A stretch of DNA of 64,000 nucleotides from Neonectria sp. B-13. Its lineage: Eukaryota > Ascomycota > Sordariomycetes > Hypocreales > Nectriaceae. Both the position numbers and the translations under genes were made by a program. Positions 32,357 through 46,774 of this stretch are shown one piece after another (the first letter of the stretch is position 1; each line of letters begins with the position of its first letter). The notes under the pieces were generated by a model. That model worked only from the letters and a program-made list of their open reading frames with translations, was not told where the DNA came from and did no database searches. The DNA lies in NCBI GenBank assembly GCA_002682825.1, contig NOKP01000003.1:2232001-2296000 (forward strand), read 5' to 3'.

Positions 32357-33433
32357 ATGCCGGTATGTGCCCTCCCCCAACTCTAGCTTTCTCGCTGAGT
32401 TCACTCCTGATCTTGTTGTCTGGCACAGCTCATTATCGTCTCCGGGTTGCCTACCTCTGGCAAGTCAACCCGCGCCAAACAACTCCACGAATACCTCTCA
32501 AAGCGCGTTACCGACTCCAAGTACCGCTTGCATCTGATCTCGGACGAGTCGCTCTCCATCTCTCGTGCCGTTTACGACCTCTCGCCTGACAAGGTCCCCG
32601 CCCACACCCGCTCCGCCAACGCCTCTGAGAAAGATGCCCGCGCCGCCATCTACGGGGCCGTGAAGCGCGTGCTTTCAGACAAGGATATCGTCATCCTTGA
32701 TGGGCTCAACTATATAAAAGGATGGCGCTATCAGCTGCACTGCGAGTCCAAGGCTGTCCGTACGCCCAGTTGCATCTTGCAGATTGGGTGCGCGATGGAG
32801 ACGGCCAAAAAAGTCAACCAGGAGAGGTTACAACAGAGAGATGCAGAAGGAGCGGAGCCTGTCCAAGGCGAAGTGACTGCCGAGGGCCACGACACCGCGG
32901 AGCCGTATGAGCAGGGCAACTGGGATAACCTCGTCTTCCGGTACGAGGAGCCCAATCCCATGACGCGCTGGGACAGCCCGCTCTTCACCCTGATCTGGGA
33001 AGACGACGAGCAACAAACCACCAAGGTCTTCTCCGACCTCTGGGATGCCGTCGCAGGCGAAGGCCGCAAAGTCATCCGGCCCAACCAGTCCACCATCCAG
33101 CGGGGCCGCGACGCCGGCGGTGACTACCTTTACAACCTCGACCGCGAGACGTCGGACATTGTCAAGCGCATCGTGGAGGCGCAGCGCGACGACAGCGACG
33201 AGATTCGGATCCCGCGCAGCTCAGGCGGCCCTGCGCAGGGAGACGACGGCCTGGCGGTCGAGCTGCCGGCGGGCAAGAAGGTCGGGCTGCCGCAGCTGCA
33301 ACGGTTGCGACGGGCGTACATGGGGCTGAACCGCGGAGGCATTGGGTTGGAGACGGTGGGCAACATGTCGGCACAGCGGATACGGGAGACGTTTGTGCGG
33401 TACCTGAATGATGCATTCGAAAAGGACGAGTAA
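32357..33433 (+). CDS. KTI12: Kti12-like P-loop protein, Elongator regulator
   Basis: ATPase related to the tRNA-Sec kinase PSTK. It binds tRNA and the Elongator complex and is needed for the mcm5/ncm5 modification of wobble uridine, and so for zymocin sensitivity in yeast. Exon 1 (32357-32362) encodes only Met-Pro; after an intron of 66 bp exon 2 (32429-33433) continues LIIVSGLPTSGKST, so the P-loop lies at residues 8-16. The total is 336 residues. Further family segments: LISDESL near 41, SEKDARAAIYGAVKRVLSDKDIVILDGLNYIKGWRYQLHC (about 65-105, with the Walker B-like ILDG), and NLVFRYEEPNPMTRWDSPLF near 160-180. The C-terminal half ends with the tRNA-binding type region LQRLRRAYMGLNR. A start at an internal ATG of exon 2 (32447) would delete much of the P-loop and is rejected. 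Confidence 0.94.
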
Positions 33434-34452
33434 AGGCAATGTCAGGCACGAGAGGAACGGAAGGCGCCCCATGGCCCCCGATACGGATACTGCGTTCCTC
33501 GGTCAGCCTTGCTTGCGTGGTCCAGAGATATTCATGGAGTGGCCGAGAAGGACGCGGCCAGGCTTGCTGAGGTTGCGCCCGCTACCTTCAGTCGACGGAT
33601 ACACAATTGAGAGAATACGGAGTACGACTACGTCAGTAGCTGTTCCGCATAGTTGTGTTCGTACGACAGCCTCTACGACCAAAGGTCCACCGCCAGACCC
33701 TCGCATGCGGCTTTTGGTTGTCTGGGGGCCAAGGCTGGCTCTGGGGCTTCCGGGGACACCGGTGACGAGCACCTATAGCAGAAAATCCGCCTCGGCTACC
33801 AATCGTGCACCTATCTAGTGCGCATTCGGCACCTTGTCCTCGCACATGCCGATGGTTTGGGGGCCAAGCCGAAACCACTATCGAGAACACCAGACAAGCC
33901 AAGTCCCAGCTTTCACCCAAACAGGAGCAAGCATAACCTGCCCGCGTCGTCTGATTCGACGAGAGGGACGAGGCTCACAGGCGTCATTCCTTTCGCGAAC
34001 GGGTTGGGGGCCATTTGGGGGCTGCTGAGGAAGCGGTTGGCCTGTTTGGGTCAGTCATGCACGGGCCCCACAAGCTTGTGTGTGTGTGCCTTGCTCCACG
34101 CCTGCGTGCTTCTGCCCGTCATCTTGCACGAGAGCCCGATTGTGACGGCTGAAGGGTCGCAACAAGAGGGAGGGAGCCCATCATGGAGGAGGTGACAGGG
34201 CGTTAATGGGAATGGAAATGGAAATATAAACGCGGGTTGTACCAGCGGACGAGAGGCTGTGATAGCACACACAGACGACACTTAGCGAAGCAAAGCACAA
34301 CGCTGCCTCATTGCTCAGAGCACTCTGTTTGCATCCCACAGCAAGATTCATCAAATCACCTCAAGGCTCTATCGAATGTCTCTGGACTCCCGCACCCGTT
34401 CCCGTACCCGCACCTACCTTCCAAGTGCCCGCTTAAGTGCCTCGTCGTTACA
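33434..34452 (+). other. Intergenic, KTI12 3' flank and next promoter
   Basis: About 1 kb with no convincing gene. It has one TACGGAGTAC motif (33616-33625) and a TATA-like ATATAAA at 34224-34230, about 225 bp upstream of the next ATG. Confidence 0.5.
34224..34230 (+). promoter_or_regulatory. TATA-like box
   Basis: ATATAAA about 225 bp before the ATG at 34453, in an A/G-rich setting. It is the best core-promoter candidate for the small unknown gene. Confidence 0.45.
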
Positions 34453-35077
34453 ATGAACGGCATGATGAACGGCATCAAGCGTGTCTGTACGCCCACCTTT
34501 AGACAAACGACAGAGCCTAGCGGGTCGAGTCCGACGCCTACCGACAGGTACGTTTGTTGCCGACGCTGAAACATGCATCTTCTGTCTCTTACTCCATACT
34601 TCGCATTCCCCGAGAGGAATTGGGATACAGGCAGAAAAGAAAACTAACGAAGCAAACTACAGGAAATCATCTTGGTGCTCCTCGACAAGTCCGGGCGCCT
34701 CTAGCGCAAGTGCCAACACCAACACCAACACCAATACCAGACGCAGCTCCTGGCCCCTGCCCAACTACATCCCGGAGCTCGACTCTCCCCGATCTTCACC
34801 GTCGCCGTCGCCGCTCGATGCCTGGCTCGCCACGACAGACCGGCTGGAGCGGATCCGGGTGGGCGGGTCTCCGGTCGACACCCGCGTGCTCGGCCTCGGA
34901 GCTCTGGATGCCCTGATTGCACGGCTGCCGGGCGTGCGCAGGGACGGGGCAGCGGCGCAGGTCGCACTGGTGTTTGATGATTCGACGGGGACGATTGCAG
35001 GCTGGCGGCCCAAGGTGGCGTCGTGGCACTACGCCGAGAGGAGCACTGTCTGGGAGCAGGCGCTGAGCGCGCTGTGA
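34453..35077 (+). CDS. Small fungal protein of unknown function
   Basis: Exons 34453-34547 and 34663-35077 give 169 residues. The intron has a GTACGT donor, a perfect ACTAAC branch site 21 bp before its end and a CTACAG acceptor, which strongly supports a real spliced gene. The first 75 residues are Ser/Thr/Asn-rich (SSASANTNTNTNTRRSS...) and look disordered. About residues 85-169 look folded: LDAWLATTDRLERIRVGG, then VLGLGALDALIARLPGV, then VALVFDDSTGTIAGWRPKVA and a final Trp-containing helix. I do not recognise the family. The TATA-like element at 34224 suggests a leader of about 200 bp. No signal peptide or membrane helix is visible. Confidence 0.7.
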
Positions 35078-36443
35078 TGGGCTGATGATCGCGGACCACC
35101 GAGACGGGGAATGAGAGTCTGCATCAACTCGGGGCCTGACTCGCATGGTTAAAGATGGCGTTTTGGTTGGCTCCGAGACACAATGAAGGCTCCCGAGTAG
35201 CGGTGCCAAGGTGCCTGGTTTGCTTTGGGCATGTTTGTTTGTCTGGGAGGATCGAGACGAGACAAGGCTGGTTGCGGGAGGGAGGCAATACGGAAGCAAC
35301 CACGAGAATTAACTAGAAACGGCATCGGCGGCGGCGTTCATTTAGAGGTTCTGCATTTTTGGTACGATAGAATAACACGGAAGAAATCATGCTCATGTCA
35401 TTTGTGGTGCGTGCCGTAACTGACAAGCTCTCTCCGCCCTCAGGTGATGCGTGGATCTGATCTGATCTGATCTGCCATCCATGTCTCGAAGGAAGCAAGG
35501 AAGCTACTTATTATTGTTTGTTGTCAGTCATAGTACATAGCATGGCTTCATATTTTAGATTGGCCAGAATGGGGCGAGCGCCGCTGTGTTGGACGGAAGT
35601 TTAGCGAAGCATGCAAGCATCAAGCATGCGAAGCTCGGTGCAGTTGGAGGCATCTGCGAACATTGCGCGGCCACAGCTGCCTGCCTGCCCGCTATGACTG
35701 ACAACGCCGGGTGGAGGGGAGCTTAGGCTGGGCCAGGCTCTCCGGGTAGGTGCGTAGTCGGGGCAAATGTGCTGTGCCTGTCTCCCAATGTTGCAATTGG
35801 AGCCATTATTGGGGCCGAGTGACCAATGCTGGGGGCGGGAGGTGGAAGCCGGCAGAAGCTTCCACTATTTACTGTTTGCACTCGACTCGTCACTGTCATG
35901 GTGCCTGTCATGTCCATCCGCCCTGGAACTTTGCCTGCTACACTGCATCATACGTAGGTGCTCTAGTGCCTGGCGATGCTGGTCCCACCCACTAAGGCCC
36001 CCGGCTGTCGCTGAGCTAAGCAGCCTTTTTGGCTCTGCACCATCGTTGTTCCGCCCCGGGCCAGGGCTTCCGGCGCTTCCATTGGCCCCTGAGACTCCCT
36101 AAGGTGGCGGTCGCCCAGTGAATGACGGTCGGTGCAGTGCGGTGGTGCATGCGGTTCCGGTCCGAAGGTGGCCTTCTGGACAGCTCAAACCTCGACCCGT
36201 TGCCTCAACTCCGACGTCTCTCTCTCTCTTCCATCCAACTCCCATCTCCATCTCTCCCGACTCAAAATAACTTCTCCCCCCATCCTCCCTCGCCGCGCTC
36301 TTGTTTTTTCCTCCTTCCTTCCGCCGTCTCACATAGAAAGTCACCGTCGTAGTCGGCTTTCTCTCCTCCTGCCTTCCCACTTTCCCTTCCCCTCCTCCGA
36401 AACGAATCCGCATCAGCTTCCGTGAAGCACCACAGACTACACC
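35078..36443 (+). promoter_or_regulatory. Intergenic and CDC48 promoter with CT-rich leader
   Basis: No gene is seen in this 1.37 kb. The first part is the flank of the small unknown gene and includes a (GATCT)n repeat. The last 250 bp before the CDC48 ATG are strongly pyrimidine-rich on the plus strand (for example CTCTCTCTCT near 36217-36230 and many TCC runs), typical of highly expressed fungal genes. No exact GGTGGCAAA (Rpn4 site) was seen; only shorter GGTGGC matches. Confidence 0.55.
35454..35474. repeat. (GATCT)n microsatellite
   Basis: Four perfect copies of GATCT plus one base. Confidence 0.85.
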
Positions 36444-39226
<2,783 letters not shown>

Positions 39227-40043
39227 GGCGGGAATGGCTAATCGGACACAACTCGGAGGGTCCCCTGTATTCTAATATTTTCGCGCTCGTACATGTCTAC
39301 ATTGGCTTGCAAACAGCTAATGTGTCGGATCTCATCCATACACACTTCTCGCGGCTGGAATCTGGACTGGGAGTTGGTAGAATGGTAGACGCGGAGGGAA
39401 TGGCGACTTAGCCCTGGCACGCGCTTGCGCGCGTGGCTGTCTGATGCTATGAACCAGGCAAAACAAGTTTGCGAATTCGGATTATGATGCTCTCCCGGAC
39501 GCGGTGGGGTTTTTGCTTTGATAGATGATGAAATTGATTCCCTCTTATGAACTTACCTTGAAGATTTGTGACAGCTGCTCTCTGTGGTGAATTCCAGTAA
39601 TGCATTGCCAACACTTCATTTCCCCCCCTTCCCAATGCGTTGAGGATGAGGCGTCGTGGGCCCTGGCGGGAAACATGCACCTGTGCAGATGGGGGAGACA
39701 GCGTAGAGATTAACTTGAGTCTATATTTGTTTCATGCATGCGTTCATATCCATTTTGGTATCGTCTCCCTCCGCAGCTAACTGCTCATGGAGTGAGCCCT
39801 GTTGTTTGATGGTTGCTCGTCGGTCCGTACAAGGCGCCGACCCCCTCCGATGCCAGCCCAGCCGGCCAGGTTTCTTGTGGTCTCAAGTCCTGTGCCAGCC
39901 ACTCTAGACTTATTTACCTTCGCGTGTAAGCTCGTCGCGTTGGCTTTCTTCTCTTTCTCGTCATAGGTGTGCCCTCATCCTCGTCGTCGTTGATTCTCCT
40001 CATCACACCCTCCTCATTGTCCGCTCATCCCGTGGCGCTTCAT
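39227..40043. other. Intergenic between convergent genes
   Basis: About 0.8 kb holding the CDC48 3' flank and the end of the small minus-strand gene. No gene or strong repeat was seen. Confidence 0.5.
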
Positions 40044-40683
40044 TTAAGCATTGTTTTTGTCTTCAATTTCGCAGACGGCCTCGAGGCTTTCACGCGTCAC
40101 CCGCAGAGCCTCCTCGATGACGGACTCTGGCACGGCGAGGCCATGTTTGCTGTCTGAGCCCTTGGTGTCCTTGTCGGCGCCGTTGACCTTGGCGTCACCG
40201 TTGGTGGCGGGCTTGCTGCCGTTGGAGCTTGAAGAAGTCGGGTTGAGAGCGGAGTCATGGCGGACGTCCTCGAGGACGCGGTGCAGGAGGGCTGGGAAGG
40301 TGGTGATCTCGCCGGAGCGCAGCAGGGCGAGGGCGTGGGTCTGGATGGCGGTGGGCCAGTTGGTGGAGTGGGAGTGGAGGGAGTGAAGGAGGGCTTCTTG
40401 GATCCTAGATTGGAGGTGAGGTTAGCTTAAAAGATGAATGATGGCCGTTGTATGCCCAGCAACTTGATCCGTGTTTTATATCATGAACGGGCGAGTATAT
40501 GGGACGTCGGCAGATAACGACGAGGACGGAGAGGGCGGGCAAGGGAGGAACGCACTTGGCGACGTGCCCGTCACGCAGCAGGACAGTGTTAATCTGGGAG
40601 CGCAGATCCGGGTCGAGGGTGGCGGGAGTGTAGTTTGCGGCGCTTGAGGGGACCTTCAGCGGGGTTGACGGCGGGTTGGACAT
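40044..40683 (-). CDS. Small fungal protein of unknown function
   Basis: Exons on the minus strand 40683-40556 and 40404-40044 give 162 residues. The intron (151 bp) has a GTGCGT donor and a CTAG acceptor after a pyrimidine-rich stretch. Residues about 15-70 form a compact helical region: YTPATLDPDLRSQINTVLLR, then HVAKIQEALLHSLHSH and NWPTAIQTHALALLRSGE, followed by FPALLHRVLEDVRHDS. Residues about 100-130 are Ser/Asn/Gly/Lys-rich linker. A final helix (VPESVIEEALRVTRESLEAVCEI) closes the chain. The pattern, two helical parts around a linker, suggests a small adaptor or nuclear complex subunit, but I cannot name the family. The codon use is strongly biased, and the frame is interrupted by only this one intron, so the gene call is sound. 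Confidence 0.8.
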
Positions 40684-42439
40684 TGTGATGGCTGTGACGG
40701 CGAGGGAGGGAGCGTAGAAGTGACGAGGACCAGAAGCGTCCCCAACGACGAGGGTTGGAGGCTATTCGCAGGGCTGTGAGCTCTCTCCTCGATGTGACAG
40801 AAGCCTTGGCGCTCGCTTCTCCTGGAACGATGTCGTCTGTTTGACTTTGTTCCGGGGTAGGTTGTGGAGAGGGTTGCGTCGAGAGTTCGCCGCGCTGGAT
40901 GGGTCTAGCTCGGTCGAGTGACGTCGGGAGCCGGAGACGACGATGGGAAGGCTCAAGTGGATCGAATCGGGTTTCCGCACGCTGCTCTGAACTCCGCGAG
41001 GGATTGGATCGGCTTCGACAATGAGAGCGACGCACGGGAAGCGGGAGGTTGTGCTGTTCTGTCGGGAGTTTTTGGCAATGTCTGTTTTTGGGGCGGGCGA
41101 GGCTGAGGCTCCGGGGCGGCGGCGCGTGGGCTTTGGGCGGCGAGGGAGGGAAGGTACGTTTTCGGGGTGCGCAAGGCTGAGGCAGCGCAGCACCACAGCA
41201 CGAGCAGAGTGCCACTGAGGGTGGGGTTCCGGGAAGGGAAGGAGCCAATCCGACTGCACCAACCAGATGGCCTTGGGAACAGGGGTGCGCAAGGAAGGAG
41301 GGACGGACCTGGTTGGCTTGGAGCGGGATCGGTGGGGCCTGTCTGTGGGATGCGAACTAGCTTGGTAAGTAGACTTACACCGAAGATGGAGAGAGAGTAG
41401 GAACAAGTAGATGTAAGGTAATTAGCCAAGAAGGAATGATGCAAAGATTTAGGATGTAGAGCCTACGCGGCTAGCTCTCATATTTAGAAATCAGACACAA
41501 GGGAGCTGGCTGCGGCATCATTAACAGTTATGCCGCCCCCGTTTCCATTGTAGCCTCTTTTTCTGGCTGCATACCCGCCTGCTGCCGATATAAAATGAGA
41601 AAACGAGCAGTTGAGCAGTAGCACTGTTGCTGAGCCGATTGACACATGTCGCTCATTCCACGATAATATCATCCTCTCGTGTATCTTGAGGCAACTTGCA
41701 TTCTCGGAAATCAAGAAAAAGGCCCAGGTACAATGGACCACAAAGTCGTAGTCTACCTAGATAAACTCAGTGTCTTCAGGAACCAAGCCATCTTTCCGAA
41801 TATTTTCTCGGAGCTACAGCGCCAGCCTGTCCAACACGACCGATCAAGCAGCTTTGCCCCTCTGCTCGATTGAATTCATTCCCAGTCACTTTAAACCAAT
41901 CCTCTCTTGGTTCTTCTTCTTCTTCGTACCCATCAATCATCATCGGAACACACCCCGAGGTAGTCATCCCGCTTCAGCTTTTGCCACTAGCCACCGTGTT
42001 CGTATATACTCCAGGCTCGTTCTGAGGATGCCATGAGGACAGACTCAGCAGTCATCAAGGGTCTTTGCAATCATTTGAAGATAGCGCTTGCTATGCAACG
42101 ACGATTTTCATCATTGCGGTCCCTTCAAAGAAGCAGTCAATTGAAAGCAGACGAGCTGTTCTAAGCTCTTTCTTGCATCACAATAGACCCCAAATGAACG
42201 ATTCAGTGGCGGAATAGATACTGCCTGTTAGTCACCACGTAAACTGCGCTCTGTCTGTCTTCCTTTTATGAGTGATGCAGCTCCGTCGTATTTGGTACAG
42301 GAGAGTCGGGTTTACGTCTATTGAATCGAAGACGCCTTTTACGTAGCAATGGTAGTTGGGCGAGGTAAATTACAACTACCCATCAAGCTCTTTGGGACAG
42401 AAGTTTGGCCAAGTACTCACGGCGGAACTTATGTAAGGT

Positions 42440-42480
42440 CAGTTGATTTTCATTGAGCGCGACAGGAAAAAAATCAACTG
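42440..42480. repeat. 11-bp perfect inverted repeat
   Basis: CAGTTGATTTT (42440-42450) and AAAATCAACTG (42470-42480) are exact reverse complements around a 19-base loop, so a transcript would form an 11-bp hairpin. Confidence 0.8.
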
Positions 42481-42568
42481 CGAGGGCCTGCTTTGCCTTG
42501 TTTTGTTCAGCCAGTGTTAGTCCGTCGTAGATATAAAGGGCCATTTAGGAACGTGCTCTCTTGGATAC

Positions 42569-42616
42569 TCCCAGTGAGGACTTGCTCGGCATCGAAGGGA
42601 GAGACTGTCACTGGGA
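42569..42616. repeat. 9-bp perfect inverted repeat
   Basis: TCCCAGTGA (42569-42577) and TCACTGGGA (42608-42616) are exact reverse complements around a 30-base loop, 88 bp after the preceding inverted repeat. Confidence 0.7.
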
Positions 42617-45293
42617 ATGCTACAAGTTGTGTTTTGTTATTATCTCTAGTGTTCCTTCATTGCGAACTTTGAAACGCGACCTGTTGGTAACCTAACTCCC
42701 CTTGTTAGAATTAAAAACCAAAATGCCGAGGTTGAAAGACGTCTTTGCCTAAAGATGGGCAACTACACTAAAAAAGCACATTCCCTTGTTCCAACACACA
42801 AAAAGTGCACGTCACAGAATACTGCATTGATCCTCAGAGTCTTAAAACCAGCCTTTCTCTACCAGTAAGTTCGATCCTAAATGAATGGTTGCCAAGAATC
42901 CTGAAAAGCAACTTACCCTGCAGCTTCATTCAAAGTCCGGAATACCAACGATATCCTCCACCCCTCCTTCGTGTAACAGCGACTTCACTAAGAGAAACTT
43001 CATCCAACTCCAACTTTCAAGCACTTCATACCATGCTTGTCCTAGTTCTTACGCAAATCACTTTGCCGCCGGCAAAAGTCGTCGATGTCACCGGAGAAAT
43101 CTGACTCGGGCTGTGCTGGCTGGACGGGCGTAGATCATCCACCCCGGTGTCGGTACCTGATGACAACTGACACCACCATTGACCAACACCAACACCAGCA
43201 ACACCATTACCCTCCTCCAACAAACGCAAACACCCGCCAGCAAGTGTCCTGTGCACACCCAGGTGACACGGGCTGGCCCCGAAGCCCAACCATCCCTTTC
43301 CGCTTTCCCCATAAGCGAGTATCATATTTCCCAGACCCGTGCCGTCAACGTCGATTGTTTCCTCCTAGCACTCCCGACCGATATCGCCATGTATTTGTAA
43401 GTCATTTCCGAAAACTTCGCCCGCACCATGACCCCGGTGGCTTCTAGAACCAAGAAGTGCTCCAGAAATCCTATGTAGCCAAAAGCCGGCCCGCGGCCCG
43501 GCCCGTTGGGATACCCGGTGTTAGGCCCTTCAGGACTCGCTGTCTTGTCGGCTGTCACCCATACACCGACACACTATGATGCTGTTGGTAGTGATCGAGA
43601 AGTATTCGTACTGTACTCTGTACCGCGTTTGCCCCCGGGACTCTTTGTCTTACCTCGACCGCGGAAGCCCGCCAGTTCCACCGGCTCTTCTCTCCACCCC
43701 GCGCTGCACGGCCGTTCCCTGGACCGTCACATGAGCCCCTGCGGCCGCGAGATGAGATGACCTGGAGCAACAAAATGAAGGTTTCCAGGAAGGAGGGGGG
43801 CCGTCCCCAGACCCCGGATCACCCGGCAGCCGCCCGACCACCCTCATAGGCGGTGAGGGACAAAGCAACGACGGCCAGTTGGACGGGAGCTTCTCACCGA
43901 CCCTGTGAGAACCATGGCCCACGAAGGCCGAGATAGGGGCGCTGACCGCTCCGCGACGCACGACGTCGACTAGGGGCTCTCCCGGTGCTCTTTTGCCGAT
44001 ATGTTACTGATGGATGGGAAGACGTGGCTTCGATGATAGAAGCGCATCCTGCAGCGACTTGTAGTACTTCGTCCAAGACTGGGCTGATGGACTTGCGCCT
44101 GGCCTCAATGCATATTCCCCGTAGCGTAGTCATCTGCCAGGCATGAGAATTGGGAGGAAGCTGCTGATTTTGAAACGATCATGGTTGCACAAGACGTGAG
44201 TCGTTACATTGAGTCGACGATATCAGTAAGATGTGTCGGCAAGCGTTTGCCCTGCCACTTCTACCAGCTCTCACCCTGACTCTGCACAAGGGAGATTGTG
44301 ATCCTGCAAAGTCCCATACCCCTCAATGGCTCCCTAGCTACCGGACGGGCGCAATCATCGACGATGGAGCCAGGGCCAGCAAGGGTTCAGAGCCACGGTT
44401 GACGACATAGTTTGACAATGACGAGGCCACAATGACGCCCTGCCGACACGTTCCTTGTCACATCACACTCTTACACGCCACGAGGTTGGCGACGTTATAT
44501 CCAACGAGACTAATGCCGGCGCACTCGTCCCGGCTGGATGTCGAAGAGACCTGCAGCAAAGAAAAAGCTGCATCCTATGAGGAGGGGCGCAAGAGCACAC
44601 TGTGCCATTGAACTCGCCGCTGGACAACCGACCAATCGCCTTCATGACAGAATAGGACGATGAGAAAAGGGAAAAGAACTGGTGCGTGGGCTAGAGACCC
44701 GCGACTAGGAGACCCCGACTTGGAGCAAGTGTTTGACCTTGTCTTAACCGAAGCCTCGTTCACCACGTTGCTTTTTCGATTAGAATGTTGTGTCAGATTC
44801 ATCCTGGCGGTCCGAGACATGAGACATTCACCGGCCAAGCACTCAGGACTCGGTCCCGGGAACGCTGGCCACCCGTCATACAGCCAACGCCTGGGAGTGC
44901 CACGTCTGGCCGCAGCCCAGCCCTCGACAAGGGTCACAACTCTTGGTTCCTTTGGTGGGTAGGCCTGGCCTATTGGGCAGCATCCCGTAAGCTTGTGTTA
45001 CCGCGGTGTTGTTGCCGAAGCGCGGGACCAACCCTATTTGCCCTGCCGCCCTGCTGGTAGTTTCTCGACGAACGATCCACCCATGAAAGGTGCGTGGGGT
45101 CTTCCGCGCCAAGGCCAGCTAAGAGCATGCCCCGACTCTCAGCCGTGGTGATGACCCGGTGACCAAGTGTACGGGATGGAGGGACGCGGGATAAGAGACG
45201 AGGAGATGCGGTAGAGTGGCCTCGACGTATGAGGCTGAGAGGCCGAGGTGGCCGATTCGCCATGTGGGGGATCACCGCAAGCGTGTCGGGCAC

Positions 45294-45313
45294 TATTCGT
45301 ACATGTACGAATA
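45294..45313. repeat. 20-bp perfect palindrome
   Basis: TATTCGTACATGTACGAATA reads the same on both strands. No gene is nearby. A perfect 20-bp palindrome is expected about 0.06 times by chance in 64 kb of equal base composition. Confidence 0.9.
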
Positions 45314-46107
45314 CAGACGTAGCCCTGGGCATACAGCCTACAGGAGAGCGTGTAACGTGTTGGGGGGCAGTGGGACCCGGGGCATTCTGGACAAGTCTCC
45401 CGCGTCCCTTGCAAGCACCACTGCCGACGTCCCACAGCACTGCACGCACGCGCCCCGAGGGCTGTGACAAGGCGGCCACACGCACGCTTCCCCGGAAAAT
45501 CAAGGCCACCTCGCCTCGCATATGGAGTGCATCCAGTTGCATGGTGCGAGAACGTACAATGACGTCTGAGAAGCTCCGATGCGCTTAGTCACAGGCACGG
45601 GCCTCCGCGCAACAGAGCAGTCGTCGGCAAGGTGTTTCATCAGTCGGTATCCGCATCTGAAGGTATTTTGTGTCTGGTGACCGGGCACGTCTTCTTGACC
45701 TGTCCAGCTTGCCCGCGTGTGACTAACCCGATCGCTATACCATGCGGCGTAGTGGCATCGCATGAGAGCCGCAGGAAGAAGTGAGCCATCGACTGGTTGG
45801 GGGCAGACAAAACTGCTGTGGTGGGGATTTTGATAGGTACAGCACGGCCTGGTGGCGAGCCGCTCAGCGATCCCGAGACGGCTATCGAACATAGTGGAAG
45901 ATGAGGGGATCCCGTCCCGGGGTGAGTAGCTCGAGTGGTTCTAATTTAACGAAGTAAACCGTGCCTAACGGAAGGAATGCGGTTGACTGCCGAGCTGGGG
46001 AAGAGGCCGGCTGCATCCGTAGACGAGCTGGGGCCTGGCATGTTGTCCAAGCAGCTGAAGCAAGTCGGAGACAACGCAAAAGGAACGCATGTTAAGTCAG
46101 CGAGAGA

Positions 46108-46117
46108 TACGGAGTAC
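46108..46117. other. TACGGAGTAC motif copy
   Basis: One of four exact intergenic copies of this near-palindromic 10-mer in the window; the others are 22139-22148 (reverse strand), 33616-33625 and 61424-61433. Confidence 0.6.
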
Positions 46118-46500
46118 AGGGGTCAGGATAGCCTGTGGATCGTGGGAATGGACGGCATCCATTTCAGCGACCTCTAGCCGGGGTCATTGCGGAGACGGCG
46201 AGCGGCCTATTGACACTGAAAGTCAAATCGTTTCGAGGTAACTCGGCGCCGTGGCCGCCCCCGATGGCATGGCTTTGTGGTGGGTGAGCGACAAGGGGCT
46301 GGATCGGCGAGAGACGACCTGTCACTTTTGATTTGACGATGGAGGGCCCACTGGATTGACCGGTTGAGCCAGGGGCCTAACCGGAGCGTGGCTTATCGAG
46401 AGAATGAGCTGTGGACGTCGGTTGGTTCACATTGAACAAGAGATGGGAGATGAGAGATGGAAGACGAGAGACGGAGGACGGAAGGCGAAAAAGGGAACCA

Positions 46501-46513
46501 GGGGGGGGGGGGG
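46501..46513. repeat. Poly-G run of 13
   Basis: An unbroken run of 13 G on the plus strand. Homopolymers of this length are prone to sequencing error. Confidence 0.9.
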
Positions 46514-46774
46514 TGGAGACTGGAGCTGAGCTGAACTGAGCTGGATGGAGCTTGGCATGGGTTTGGCAGAATAATAGGTCGAGCAGTCGATGCGGTGCGT
46601 ATGCGTGGATAAGACGAAACGGAAGAGAGAGAAAAGAGGAAGCAAGGAGGGCAAAGGCGACAAGAGGGAGCAGAGCTACCGATGCCGGCCGGCAACGGAG
46701 AAGCGAGGTGTGATCGAGAGCGATGGATGGATGGAGGATGTCTCGACGAGTGAGAGCTGGAGGTGAAGTTTGGA

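Larger units (their letters stand above)
40684..46390. other. Gene-poor region with inverted repeats and a 20-bp palindrome
   Basis: About 5.7 kb without a convincing gene. The first 700 bp, C/T-rich on the minus strand, are the likely promoter of the gene ending at 40683. Further on there are two inverted repeats (42440-42480, 42569-42616) with a TATA-like GATATAAAGG between them near 42529, a 20-bp perfect palindrome (45294-45313) and one TACGGAGTAC (46108-46117). ORFs up to 219 codons (minus, 41248-40589) are low-complexity or overlap others in several frames. Confidence 0.5.

Noticed and set aside
36000..36440. Rpn4/PACE site before CDC48
   Set aside because: Only GGTGGC fragments occur; the full GGTGGCAAA is not present.
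39548..39570. AACTTACCTTGAAG, resembling the 5' end of U1 snRNA
   Set aside because: The following sequence shows no U1 stem-loops or Sm site that I could recognise; a 10-base match to a donor complement is weak evidence.
40589..41406. Overlapping minus-strand ORFs of 219 and 214 codons
   Set aside because: Both are Arg/Ser/Pro-rich, overlap each other in different frames and lie in the upstream region of the small gene ending at 40683.
44970..45542. Minus-strand ORF of 190 codons
   Set aside because: No family, random-looking composition, and the plus strand is open as well over part of it.
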